Positions 23,842 to 31,787 of a DNA stretch of 32,440 bases are shown here, in pieces (the first letter of the stretch is position 1; each line of letters starts with the position of its first letter). The position numbers were made by a program, and so were the translations under genes. Under the pieces are notes generated by a model, which searched no databases, had not been told where the DNA came from, and saw nothing but the letters and a program-made list of their open reading frames with translations. This stretch comes from Oscillospiraceae bacterium. GTDB taxonomy: Bacteria > Bacillota > Clostridia > Monoglobales > Monoglobaceae. The stretch covers positions 1-32,440 of the forward strand of contig SVKC01000022.1 in NCBI GenBank assembly GCA_015068655.1, given 5' to 3'.

Positions 23842-24519
23842 ATGGAAAACAGAAAAAAGTCGTGGGTGCTTTCGGCGATAGTTATTGTTTTTTGTGTGAT
23901 TATGGCTGTTGTGGACGGGGTGCTTCAGGCAAATTATTTTGTGAAGTCGGCAATAAAGCTGGTTTTGTTTCTCGCAATCCCTGCCTTGTATGCTTTTGTG
24001 GACAAGGAGCTTGAAATAAGGCCTTTGTTTGTCTTGCGAAAAAGCGGAATACGGCTTGCTCTGATGTTGTGTATAGGGGTATATGCCGTAATACTGGGCG
24101 GATATTTGCTTCTCAGAAATGTGTTTGACTTTTCTGCTGTTACGGGGGCACTCACAGGGAACATTGGCGTGCATCGTGACAACTTTGTTTTTGTATCAAT
24201 ATATATATCTTTTGTGAATTCACTCTTGGAAGAATTTTTCTTTCGGGGCTTTGCTTTTCTCACGTTAAGACGTGTTGCGGGAAGGCGTGCGGCATATCTG
24301 TTCAGTGCTTCGGTCTTTGCTCTTTATCACATTGCAATGATGATTGGCTGGTTTGACTGGTATGTATTTTTGATTATAATGGCGGGATTGTTTGCGGGCG
24401 GCTTGATTTTCAACAGACTCAACGAAAAAAGCGGAACGATTTATCCGTCCTGGTTTGTACATATGTTTGCAAACTTTGCCATTAATACTGTTGGATTCAT
24501 TCTTTTTGGGATAATCTGA
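23842..24519 (+). CDS. CPBP-family intramembrane metalloprotease
   Basis: A 225-residue polytopic membrane protein of the CAAX-protease/bacteriocin-processing (Abi) family. Conserved motifs: EEFFFRG with Glu130, Glu131 and Arg135 (motif EExxxR), FALYHIA with the first His of motif 2, and SWFVHMFANF with the last His and Asn. About seven hydrophobic segments are visible, including residues 9-28, 35-54 and 71-93. Family members cleave membrane-bound peptides or act in bacteriocin self-immunity; the substrate here is unknown. ATG 23842 is 7 nt after GGAG. It has its own strong promoter. Repeat copy C begins 4 nt after the stop codon, between this gene and the convergent GTPase-nuclease gene. Confidence 0.9.
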   Translation: MENRKKSWVLSAIVIVFCVIMAVVDGVLQANYFVKSAIKLVLFLAIPALYAFVDKELEIRPLFVLRKSGIRLALMLCIGVYAVILGGYLLLRNVFDFSAVTGALTGNIGVHRDNFVFVSIYISFVNSLLEEFFFRGFAFLTLRRVAGRRAAYLFSASVFALYHIAMMIGWFDWYVFLIIMAGLFAGGLIFNRLNEKSGTIYPSWFVHMFANFAINTVGFILFGII

Positions 24520-24523
24520 AAAA

Positions 24524-24654
24524 GGGCTGTAGCACAATGAAGTTTTCGGGACGGGATGGAAGCCGTCCCCTACATATATTGTGTACCTTATTTTTTCTAA
24601 CACAATTTGTAGGGTTCGGTTTCCACACCGAACCGCTTTTTTTTGCTACAGTCC
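24524..24654. repeat. Cloverleaf inverted-repeat element, copy C
   Basis: 131-bp copy of the element at 6281 and 15853. The left end GGGCTGTAGCA pairs with TGCTACAGTCC at the right end (10 of 11, the exception a wobble). Inner hairpins: GGGACGG/CCGTCCC, ATTGTGT/ACACAAT, GGTTCGG/CCGAACC. Its right end supplies the last codons and TAG stop of the minus-strand GTPase-nuclease gene, and its left end lies 4 nt from the CPBP stop, so it fills the whole convergent gap. Confidence 0.9.
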
Positions 24655-27240
24655 TTTTTTATTTATACGTATTTCTGTCAGTTGTTCGTATTGCTGCATT
24701 TCGTTCATTATGTCATCAAGCTTTGATTCCGCAAGCTCTATATCCTTCAAAAATTCTTCCGCAGATATGCGGAAAGCACCGCTGCCGAAAATTATAATCT
24801 GTTCCAGACGGTCGGAGGTTGCGACCTTTACGCTGTAATTCTGACGGCTTTTGTCCCTCGCTGTTCGCTCAATGTAGCTGTCGGCAGTTTCTGCTTCCTT
24901 GGTATATACTACGTCCAGATTGTCTATACGTTCCTGATTCCCGAGACCGCCTTTGACCTTGTAAGCATCAAAGACAATAATTATTTCGCAGTTTCGCATC
25001 TCCTTGTAATTGGAAAGCCGTGTAATCAGATAGTTTCTGGCAATATCAAGTTCTTCCGGTGAGGCATTGTTCAAATCAAACCACGCAAACAGTATGTTGT
25101 AGCCGTCAACAAGAAGGTATTCCCCTGCTGTGGGCTTTTGTGCCTTGTATTTTTTCAGGACACCCTCAGGGAGCTTCTGGGATTTGAAGGATGAGTGAGG
25201 CTTTCTTTGAACCTTGCCGTAGGTTCGCTCGAATATTCTCATCAGCTCGTCATCATCAGCGTAATTTGAACTGCGTCTCGGTGCATTCTGTGCCGCAGTA
25301 ATTTCTTCTTCCGCTTTTTTTCGTACATCTTCAAGGTGCATATGGTCGTGAACCTCGTTCCATTTTACCACAAAGCCGGTGCCGTGGTCACAGAATACCG
25401 AGTCGGGAGTATTTTCGGTGTCCTGTTCGGGATTGTAGCCTATTGCTTCAATAATTTCCGATTGGTTTTTGCAGGGTTCATAGCCTGCGGGCATACATTC
25501 AAGCATACCTAGCCCGTGAGTATATGCCCGAACCTCTGCTGAGTAGTTGCAAAGCCCTGCGACGGGGGCGTAGCCCTTCAGCACGGACATATCGTTATGG
25601 TTTTCGGGGGGAGTAAATTTTCCTCCAGTATTCTGAATATCGGTCATCGCACGTCCGAGGGCTGTGGTGGGAACTGTCAGGGTAAAGCTGTACCATGGTT
25701 CAAGAAGGACCGAGTCTGCCTGCATAAGTCCTTGGCGTACGGCACGATAAGTTGCCTGACGGAAATCTCCGCCTTCGGTGTGCTTTTTGTGGGCTTTTCC
25801 TGCCACAAGAGTTATTTTTACATCGGTTAAGGGAGAGCCTGTGAGAACTCCCGGATGTGTTTTTTCCTCCAGATGAGTCAGTATAAGTCTCTGCCAATTC
25901 TTTTCCAGACGGTCTTCACTGCATTTTGTATCAAAGCAGATTCCGCTTCCGGGCTTTCCCGGTTCAAGGAGAAGGTGAACCTCTGCGTAATGACGAAGGG
26001 GTTCGAAGTGTCCTACACCAAGAACTGTGTTGCGGATTGTTTCCTTATATATAATACCACCCTGTTCAAACTCAACAGACATACCAAAGCGGTCGGAAAG
26101 AACGGTTTTCAATATCTCGGACTGAACCTCGCCCATAAGGTGAATGTGTATTTCGTTCAACTGTTCGTTCCATATTGTATGGAGTTGGGGGTCTTCTTCC
26201 TCATATTTTTTCAGATTGCGGAGAGCTGTGTTCATATCATAGCCGTCTTCAAGCTGAACCTTGTATGAAAAAACGGGCTCAAAGGTGAAGGAGGAAAGGT
26301 CTTGTTCAAAGCCGAGACCCTGACCGGAGAAGGAGTTATTCAGCCCTGAAACGGCACAAACTGTACCGGGAAGGACTTCTTGCTCGCTTTTGTATTTCAT
26401 TCCTGAGTAAATTCTGATTTCGTTTATTTTTTCGCCGTCCACAATGTCCTTGACGGTGAGCTTTCCACCCGTAATTTTCATATGCGTCAGGCGATTTCCA
26501 CGGTCGTCTGTGGTAATTTTGAAAACCTTTGCCCCAAAGCTTTCACGTGATGGCTTTTGTCGTGTATATTTATCAAGCACAGAAAGAAGCTCTGTGACGC
26601 CTTCGGTTTTCAATGCCGAACCAAAAAGACAAGGGAAAAGCTTGCGGCTTGAAACGGCGGAAACAATGGCTCTGTCTGAAAAGCTTCCCTTTTCAAAAAA
26701 TTCGTTCATAAGCTCGTCGGAGCAAAGGGCAAGAGCTTCGGCTTCGGAATCGTCACCATTCAAAGCTCCGCAAAAATCAATACAGGAGGGGCAGAGCTTT
26801 TCCTTCAAGCCTTCAAGAAGCTTTGTTTTGTCGGCAATGGGCATATCCATTTTGTTCACAAAAACAAAGGTCGGAATATTGTACTTCTCCAGAACCTTCC
26901 AGAGAGACAGAGTATGACTCTGTACTCCGTCAGCGGCGCTTATGAGCAGAATGGCGTAATCAAGAACCCTGAGTGCCCGTTCTGTTTCTGCTGAAAAGTC
27001 AACGTGTCCCGGTGTGTCAAGAAGGGTAAAGTTCGTTTCACCATAGGAAAATGTAGCCTGCTTGGAGAAAACCGTAATTCCGCGGCTGCGTTCTATTTCA
27101 TTTGTGTCAAGAAAGGCGTCCTTGTTGTCCACTCTTCCCAGAGTTCGTATCTCACCCGTCAAATACAGAATTGCTTCCGAAAGAGTGGTTTTTCCTGAGT
27201 CAACGTGTGCAAGAACACCTATTGTAAGTGTTTTTTTCAT
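24646..27240 (-). CDS. EF-G/Tet(M)-like translational GTPase fused to a YacP/Rae1-like NYN nuclease domain
   Basis: An 864-residue fusion. Residues 1 to about 650 are an EF-G-like GTPase nearest to ribosomal protection proteins: AHVDSGKTT (11-19), [23 protein letters not shown], then EF-G-like domains up to a C-terminal part with GLGMLECMPAGYEP. A linker with many charged residues follows. From about 708 a NYN/PIN-like domain of YacP (Rae1) type begins: YLLVDGYNILFAW (Asp712), IIIVFDAYKVKGG (Asp758), ETADSYIE (Asp787), TSDRLEQ (Asp810). Rae1 is a ribosome-associated endonuclease acting at the A site. The domain IV loop reads AHKKHTEGGDF, not the SPVSTPADF of Tet(M), so tetracycline resistance is doubtful. 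ATG 27240 follows GGAG; upstream hydrophobic frame rejected. The stop codon lies in repeat copy C. Confidence 0.88.
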   Translation of the reverse strand: MKKTLTIGVLAHVDSGKTTLSEAILYLTGEIRTLGRVDNKDAFLDTNEIERSRGITVFSKQATFSYGETNFTLLDTPGHVDFSAETERALRVLDYAILLISAADGVQSHTLSLWKVLEKYNIPTFVFVNKMDMPIADKTKLLEGLKEKLCPSCIDFCGALNGDDSEAEALALCSDELMNEFFEKGSFSDRAIVSAVSSRKLFPCLFGSALKTEGVTELLSVLDKYTRQKPSRESFGAKVFKITTDDRGNRLTHMKITGGKLTVKDIVDGEKINEIRIYSGMKYKSEQEVLPGTVCAVSGLNNSFSGQGLGFEQDLSSFTFEPVFSYKVQLEDGYDMNTALRNLKKYEEEDPQLHTIWNEQLNEIHIHLMGEVQSEILKTVLSDRFGMSVEFEQGGIIYKETIRNTVLGVGHFEPLRHYAEVHLLLEPGKPGSGICFDTKCSEDRLEKNWQRLILTHLEEKTHPGVLTGSPLTDVKITLVAGKAHKKHTEGGDFRQATYRAVRQGLMQADSVLLEPWYSFTLTVPTTALGRAMTDIQNTGGKFTPPENHNDMSVLKGYAPVAGLCNYSAEVRAYTHGLGMLECMPAGYEPCKNQSEIIEAIGYNPEQDTENTPDSVFCDHGTGFVVKWNEVHDHMHLEDVRKKAEEEITAAQNAPRRSSNYADDDELMRIFERTYGKVQRKPHSSFKSQKLPEGVLKKYKAQKPTAGEYLLVDGYNILFAWFDLNNASPEELDIARNYLITRLSNYKEMRNCEIIIVFDAYKVKGGLGNQERIDNLDVVYTKEAETADSYIERTARDKSRQNYSVKVATSDRLEQIIIFGSGAFRISAEEFLKDIELAESKLDDIMNEMQQYEQLTEIRINKKGL

Positions 27241-27274
27241 ATTTTTGCTCCACAATATATTGTTATCTTTTTCT

Positions 27275-27303
27275 ATTATACCAATCAATATCTTGTGTGT
27301 CAA
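27275..27303 (-). promoter_or_regulatory. Sigma-A-type promoter for the GTPase-nuclease gene
   Basis: On the minus strand, TTGACA (27303-27298), 17-nt spacer, TATAAT (27280-27275): perfect consensus. The start near 27268 leaves a leader of only about 28 nt, which lacks the attenuator seen before tet(M). A palindrome ACAATATATTGT (27252-27263) lies within that leader and resembles the core of an NrdR box. Confidence 0.88.
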
Positions 27304-27477
27304 CACTTTATTTTTGGAGCAAAATTGTAATAAAATGAAAAAAAGATAAAGAAAAAAAAGAGAGAAAACGGACAAAATAAAAAATTTTTTTAAGGGCAAA
27401 AAGACCGCAAGCATTGATGCCGCAAGGCTTTGAGTGAATGTAAAAAAATGGGTGTAAAAAAATATGTTTTTTTGCTC

Positions 27478-27506
27478 TTGACAATTAGTTGCAACTAATA
27501 TATAAT
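27478..27506 (+). promoter_or_regulatory. Promoter with embedded perfect operator for nrdG-nrdD
   Basis: TTGACA (27478-27483), 17-nt spacer, TATAAT (27501-27506). The spacer is filled by ATTAGTTGCAACTAAT (27484-27499), a perfect 16-bp palindrome. A protein bound there would cover the RNA polymerase site, so repression is expected. The palindrome's size suits a MarR-type or similar dimer; the regulator is not in the window. It differs from the NrdR box consensus. Confidence 0.85.
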
Positions 27507-27608
27507 ATCAATATCTAGCGGTCGTACAAAAACGAAAAAACTATATCTTGTGTTTTCGGTAGAAACGATCACAAGACCTTGAAGCGGCGCCGAAGGGAGG
27601 GAAAACCC

Positions 27609-28304
27609 GTGAAAATAGGCGGACTTATGAAGATGACGCTTCTGGATTTCCCCGGGCGGATTGCTTGCACGGTTTTTCTTGAGGGCTGTAATTTCAGATG
27701 TCCCTTCTGTCATAATTCACAACTGGTTGACCTTTGCTCCTCGGATAGAATGTCTGAGGAGGAATTTTTCACCTTTCTTTCGAAAAGGTCGGGACTTCTG
27801 GATGGTGTTTGTGTTTCGGGGGGAGAACCTCTTTTGAGCGATGAGATTTTTGAGTTTTTGAGAAAAATCAAGGATATGGGATATTCTTTGAAGCTTGACA
27901 CAAACGGAAGCTTTCCAAAGCGGCTGGAGCGGGCAGTTGATGAAGGCTTGTGCGATTATGTTGCTATGGACATAAAAAACAGTCCTGAGAAATATGGATT
28001 GACGGCGGGATGCGAGGGTGTTTCCTTTGAAACTGTCAAAGAAAGTATAGAGCTTTTGAAAAGCTCCGATATTCCTCACGAATTCAGGACTACCGTTGTG
28101 AAGGGTTTTCACACGGCAGAGGATATTGGAAAAATTGCAGAAATTATCGGCGGTGAAGAAAAGTATTTTCTTCAGCCCTTCCGTGACGGTGAGACTGTTC
28201 TTTGTCAGGGCTTGAAGGAATTTGATACCGAGGAAATAAAACTGCTCCTCGCGGCGGCAAGAGAGCTTGCTCCGAAGACCGAGGTCAGAGGAATTGAGTT
28301 GTAG
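27609..28304 (+). CDS. nrdG: Anaerobic ribonucleotide reductase activating protein (radical SAM)
   Basis: Uses S-adenosylmethionine and a [4Fe-4S] cluster to generate the glycyl radical on NrdD. The 231-residue protein has the cluster motif CNFRCPFC (CxxxCxxC), the SAM-binding CVSGGEPLL, and the start KIGGLMKMTLLDFPGRIACTVFLEGC typical of the longer clostridial activase type (NrdG2, TIGR02495). GTG 27609 is 7 nt after GGGAGGG (27595-27601); the frame runs 10 codons further upstream but that segment overlaps the ribosome site. Followed 69 nt later by nrdD. The pair is controlled by a promoter with an internal palindrome and runs divergently from the GTPase-nuclease gene; the 27241-27608 gap holds both promoters and A-rich sequence. 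Confidence 0.92.
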   Translation: MKIGGLMKMTLLDFPGRIACTVFLEGCNFRCPFCHNSQLVDLCSSDRMSEEEFFTFLSKRSGLLDGVCVSGGEPLLSDEIFEFLRKIKDMGYSLKLDTNGSFPKRLERAVDEGLCDYVAMDIKNSPEKYGLTAGCEGVSFETVKESIELLKSSDIPHEFRTTVVKGFHTAEDIGKIAEIIGGEEKYFLQPFRDGETVLCQGLKEFDTEEIKLLLAAARELAPKTEVRGIEL

Positions 28305-28373
28305 CAGATGAAGCGAAAGCTTCTTTAAATAAAATGGTCACAGAAGACCGAAAAATATCAGGGAGGGAAACTT

Positions 28374-30752
28374 ATGTATAAGGTAAGAAAAAGAGACAAT
28401 TCGTTGGTTGAATTTGACCTGTCCAAAATCAGTGATGCTATGGTTCAGGCGTTTGAGGCTCAGAACAGACAGTATAATATGAATATTATTGATTTTCTGG
28501 CGTTGAAGGTTACAGCCGATTTTGAACCAAAGGTTGCAAATGATGCAATCAACGTGGAAGCAATTCAGGATAGTGTGGAGGAAGTGCTTGTTCAGGCAGG
28601 TTATGCGGATGTTGCGAAGGCGTACATCCTTTACAGAAAGCTCCATGAAAAAATGCGTAATATGCAGTCAACTGTTCTTGACTATCAGGAGGTTGTTGAC
28701 AACTATCTGAAAATCAATGACTGGCGCGTAAAGGAGAATTCAACGGTTACATACTCCGTGGGCGGTCTTATTCTTTCAAACTCGGGGGCTATTACTGCAA
28801 ACTACTGGCTCAGCGAAATTTATGATGAGGAAATTGCTGACGCTCACAGAAGTGCAGATATACACATTCATGACCTTTCGATGCTTACAGGTTACTGTGC
28901 AGGCTGGTCGCTGAAACAGCTTATTCAGGAAGGTCTCGGCGGCGTTGAAGGAAAAATTACCTCTGCTCCTGCAAGCCATCTTGCAACTCTTTGCAACCAG
29001 ATGGTAAACTTCCTCGGAATTATGCAGAATGAGTGGGCAGGTGCTCAGGCGTTCAGCTCTTTTGACACATATCTTGCACCTTTCGTTAAGGTGGACAACC
29101 TTTCTTATGATCAGGTAAAGAAGTGTATTGAGTCCTTTATTTATGGTGTGAATACTCCTTCAAGATGGGGTACTCAGGCACCGTTCTCAAATATTACGCT
29201 TGACTGGACCGTTCCTGCTGACCTTGCAGAGCTTCCTGCTATTGTAGGCGGCAAGGAAATGGACTTCAAGTACAAGGATTGTAAGAAAGAAATGGATATG
29301 GTTAACCGTGCATTCATCGAGGTTATGATTGAAGGTGACGCCAACGGCAGAGGATTCCAGTATCCTATTCCTACTTATTCAATTACAAGAGATTTTGACT
29401 GGTCAGAGACAGAGAACAACAAGCTTCTTTTTGAAATGACATCAAAATACGGTACACCTTATTTCTCAAACTACATCAACAGCGATATGGAACCCAGCGA
29501 TATACGCAGTATGTGCTGCAGACTTCGTCTTGACCTCCGTGAGCTGAGAAAGAAGTCCGGTGGCTTCTTCGGTAGCGGTGAAAGCACCGGTTCTGTGGGG
29601 GTTGTTACAATCAATATGCCCAGAATCGCATACCTCGCTGAAAATGAAGAAGATTTCTTCAAGAGACTCAACAAGCTTATGGACATTTCTGCCCGTTCGC
29701 TCAGCGTGAAGCGTGAGGTTATTACAAAGCTTCTCGACGAGGGTCTTTATCCTTACACAAAGAGATACCTCGGTACTTTTGAAAACCATTTCTCAACTAT
29801 CGGTCTTATCGGTATGAACGAGGTTGGTCTCAATGCAAAATGGCTCGGCGGTGATATGACTACAACCGAAACTCAGGAATTCACAAAGAAGGTTCTCAAC
29901 CATATGCGTGAAAGACTTTCGGATTATCAGGAGAAATACGGCGACCTTTACAACCTTGAAGCTACACCGGCAGAGTCTACAACATACCGCTTTGCAAAGC
30001 ATGACAGAAAGAGATACCCTGAAATTATTACAGCTGCAAAGGAAGGGGAAACACCTTACTACACAAATAGCTCACACCTTCCTGTTGGCTTCACATCAGA
30101 TATTTTTGATGCACTTGATATTCAGGATGAGCTTCAGACGCTTTATACCTCCGGAACAGTTTTCCATGCGTTCCTCGGTGAAAAGCTTCCTGACTGGAAG
30201 GCTGCAGCAAATCTTGTTCGCAAGATTGCTGAAAATTATCAGCTTCCTTATTACACACTTTCTCCCACATATTCGGTGTGCAAGGATCACGGTTATCTCA
30301 TCGGTGAGCAGGAGAAGTGCCCCATCTGCGGCGGCAGAACAGAGGTTTACAGCCGTATCACCGGTTACTACCGTCCCGTTCGCAACTGGAACGACGGCAA
30401 GTCTCAGGAATACAAGGACAGAAAGCTTTATGATATTGAAAATTCTGTTCTCAAGAGAAACGGTGCACCAAAGGCTGAAAAGGCAGAAGTTGCTTGTGAT
30501 TGCTCTTGCGGCGGCGAGGCAGAGGTAATGCTTTTTACCACAAAGACCTGCCCCAACTGTAATGCGGCAAAGGCTGTACTTGACAAGAGCGGTATCGCAT
30601 ATGCCGTTGTGGATGCTGAGGAAGAAACAGCTCTCACAGAGGCTTATGGTGTTCGTCAGGCTCCTACTCTTATTGCCGCAAAGGGCAATGCTTTTGACAG
30701 ATTTGCAGGGGTTTCTGAAATCAGAAAGTATATTGACAGCACAAGAGGTTAA
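28374..30752 (+). CDS. nrdD: Class III ribonucleoside-triphosphate reductase with fused NrdH-like redoxin domain
   Basis: Makes deoxyribonucleotides anaerobically through a glycyl radical. The 792-residue protein has an ATP-cone (about 1-95), the ten-stranded barrel with active-site Cys175 (TGYCAGWS) and SMCCRLRLDLRE, a zinc site (Cys636, His639, Cys649, Cys652 in CPICGG), and the glycyl radical loop RITGYYRPVRNWNDG with Gly664. After a linker with CDCSCGG, residues from about 717 form a glutaredoxin/NrdH-like domain: LFTTKTCPNCNAAKAVL with Cys726-Pro-Asn-Cys729, and the cis-proline segment VRQAPTLI. This built-in redoxin, with trxB just downstream, suggests reduction by thioredoxin reductase and not by formate. 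ATG 28374 follows GGGAGGG. Confidence 0.96.
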   Translation: MYKVRKRDNSLVEFDLSKISDAMVQAFEAQNRQYNMNIIDFLALKVTADFEPKVANDAINVEAIQDSVEEVLVQAGYADVAKAYILYRKLHEKMRNMQSTVLDYQEVVDNYLKINDWRVKENSTVTYSVGGLILSNSGAITANYWLSEIYDEEIADAHRSADIHIHDLSMLTGYCAGWSLKQLIQEGLGGVEGKITSAPASHLATLCNQMVNFLGIMQNEWAGAQAFSSFDTYLAPFVKVDNLSYDQVKKCIESFIYGVNTPSRWGTQAPFSNITLDWTVPADLAELPAIVGGKEMDFKYKDCKKEMDMVNRAFIEVMIEGDANGRGFQYPIPTYSITRDFDWSETENNKLLFEMTSKYGTPYFSNYINSDMEPSDIRSMCCRLRLDLRELRKKSGGFFGSGESTGSVGVVTINMPRIAYLAENEEDFFKRLNKLMDISARSLSVKREVITKLLDEGLYPYTKRYLGTFENHFSTIGLIGMNEVGLNAKWLGGDMTTTETQEFTKKVLNHMRERLSDYQEKYGDLYNLEATPAESTTYRFAKHDRKRYPEIITAAKEGETPYYTNSSHLPVGFTSDIFDALDIQDELQTLYTSGTVFHAFLGEKLPDWKAAANLVRKIAENYQLPYYTLSPTYSVCKDHGYLIGEQEKCPICGGRTEVYSRITGYYRPVRNWNDGKSQEYKDRKLYDIENSVLKRNGAPKAEKAEVACDCSCGGEAEVMLFTTKTCPNCNAAKAVLDKSGIAYAVVDAEEETALTEAYGVRQAPTLIAAKGNAFDRFAGVSEIRKYIDSTRG

Positions 30753-30781
30753 AATATATCAAAAGAAATATAATGTGGATT

Positions 30782-30814
30782 TTGTAGGGTCGGTGCGGGC
30801 ATCGACCTCTACAA
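30782..30814 (+). repeat. Hairpin before trxB, related to one arm of the cloverleaf repeat
   Basis: TTGTAG-GGTCGGTGC (30782-30796) pairs with GCATCGACC-T-CTACAA (30799-30814), a 15-bp stem with one wobble and one bulged T, followed by TTTTG. Its start (TTTGTAGGGT.CGG) matches the third hairpin of the large repeats. It could attenuate read-through from nrdD into trxB. Confidence 0.75.
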
Positions 30815-30835
30815 TTTTGTTTGGAGGTTTGCTCT

Positions 30836-31738
30836 ATGTATGATATTATTATTATCGGAGGAGGTCCTGCGGGGCTGACTGCGGCGCTTTATGCACTCAG
30901 AGCAGAAAAGTCGGTTGTGGTTATCGAAAAGCTGGGGCTTGGCGGTCAGATTGCACTGTCGAGCGAGGTTGAAAACTTTCCCGGCACAATGAAAATGAGC
31001 GGTGCGGAGTTTGCCGCCAATCTTGCGGCTCAGGTTGAAAATCTCGGCGGCAGGATTGAGTATGAAGAGGTAGTGGAAATTATTGACGGTAATCCGAAAA
31101 CTGTTGTTACAGACCTTGACCGCTATGAGGGCAGGAGCATCATCATTGCAACCGGTGTAAAGAACAGACGGCTGGGAGCAGAAGGCGAGGAGGAGCTTAT
31201 TGGAAAGGGTGTGTCTTTCTGTGCCGTTTGTGACGGCTCGTTTTACAAGAACAAGACCGTTGCTGTTATAGGCGGCGGAAATACTGCTGTTGAGGATGCT
31301 ATATATCTTTCGGATATTGCTGAAAAGGTTTACATTGTTCACAGACGTGATACGTTCCGTGCTGAAAACCGTCTTGTGCGGGCTCTTGCGGAAAGAAAAA
31401 ATGTTGAGCTTGTTCTTGATTCAACCGTTGAGAAATTTGTGAATGAAGGCGGCTTGAAGGGTATAGATGTCCTGAATGCAAAGTCCGGTGAAAAGCGGCA
31501 TATTGCTTTGGATGGTGCGTTTGTTGCCGTAGGTCAGATTCCCCAGTGTGAAATTTTCAGAGATATTATTATCCTTGATGAAGGCGGCTATGTTTCAGCC
31601 GGTGAAAACTGTCGTACCAATGTTGAGGGAATTTTTGTTGCCGGTGATTGCCGCAACAAAACTGTTCGCCAGCTTACAACAGCCGTTGGAGACGGAAGTG
31701 TTGCGGCTTTGGCGGCTATTGATTATTTGGGTAACTAA
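30836..31738 (+). CDS. trxB: Thioredoxin reductase
   Basis: FAD- and NADPH-dependent reductase of thioredoxin-like proteins. The 300-residue sequence has the FAD motif GGGPAGLTAALYAL, the redox pair Cys129-Ala-Val-Cys132 (CAVCDGS), the NADPH motif GGGNTAVEDA and the C-terminal FAD motif FVAGDCRNK. ATG 30836 is 8 nt after GGAGG (30823-30827); an in-frame TTG at 30821 overlaps that site. It lies 83 nt after nrdD, separated by a strong hairpin, and no clear separate promoter was found, so it is probably partly co-transcribed with nrdD. It is the natural electron donor for the redoxin domain fused to NrdD. Confidence 0.95.
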   Translation: MYDIIIIGGGPAGLTAALYALRAEKSVVVIEKLGLGGQIALSSEVENFPGTMKMSGAEFAANLAAQVENLGGRIEYEEVVEIIDGNPKTVVTDLDRYEGRSIIIATGVKNRRLGAEGEEELIGKGVSFCAVCDGSFYKNKTVAVIGGGNTAVEDAIYLSDIAEKVYIVHRRDTFRAENRLVRALAERKNVELVLDSTVEKFVNEGGLKGIDVLNAKSGEKRHIALDGAFVAVGQIPQCEIFRDIIILDEGGYVSAGENCRTNVEGIFVAGDCRNKTVRQLTTAVGDGSVAALAAIDYLGN

Positions 31739-31787
31739 TTACGGAAATGGACGAGTTGTTTTAATTTCAGAATAAAGCGACGAAACA

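Noticed and set aside
24646-27240. Annotation as a tetracycline resistance protein
   Set aside because: The domain IV loop differs from Tet(M)/Tet(O), there is no tet-type leader, and a nuclease domain is fused at the C terminus.
27241-27414. Hydrophobic 58-residue N-terminal extension of the GTPase-nuclease protein
   Set aside because: The segment lies over the consensus promoter and upstream of the GGAG ribosome site; EF-G-like proteins begin at MKKTLTIGVLAHVDSGK.
29908-30528. Plus-strand 206-codon frame inside nrdD
   Set aside because: Out-of-frame shadow of nrdD with low-complexity, arginine- and leucine-rich translation.
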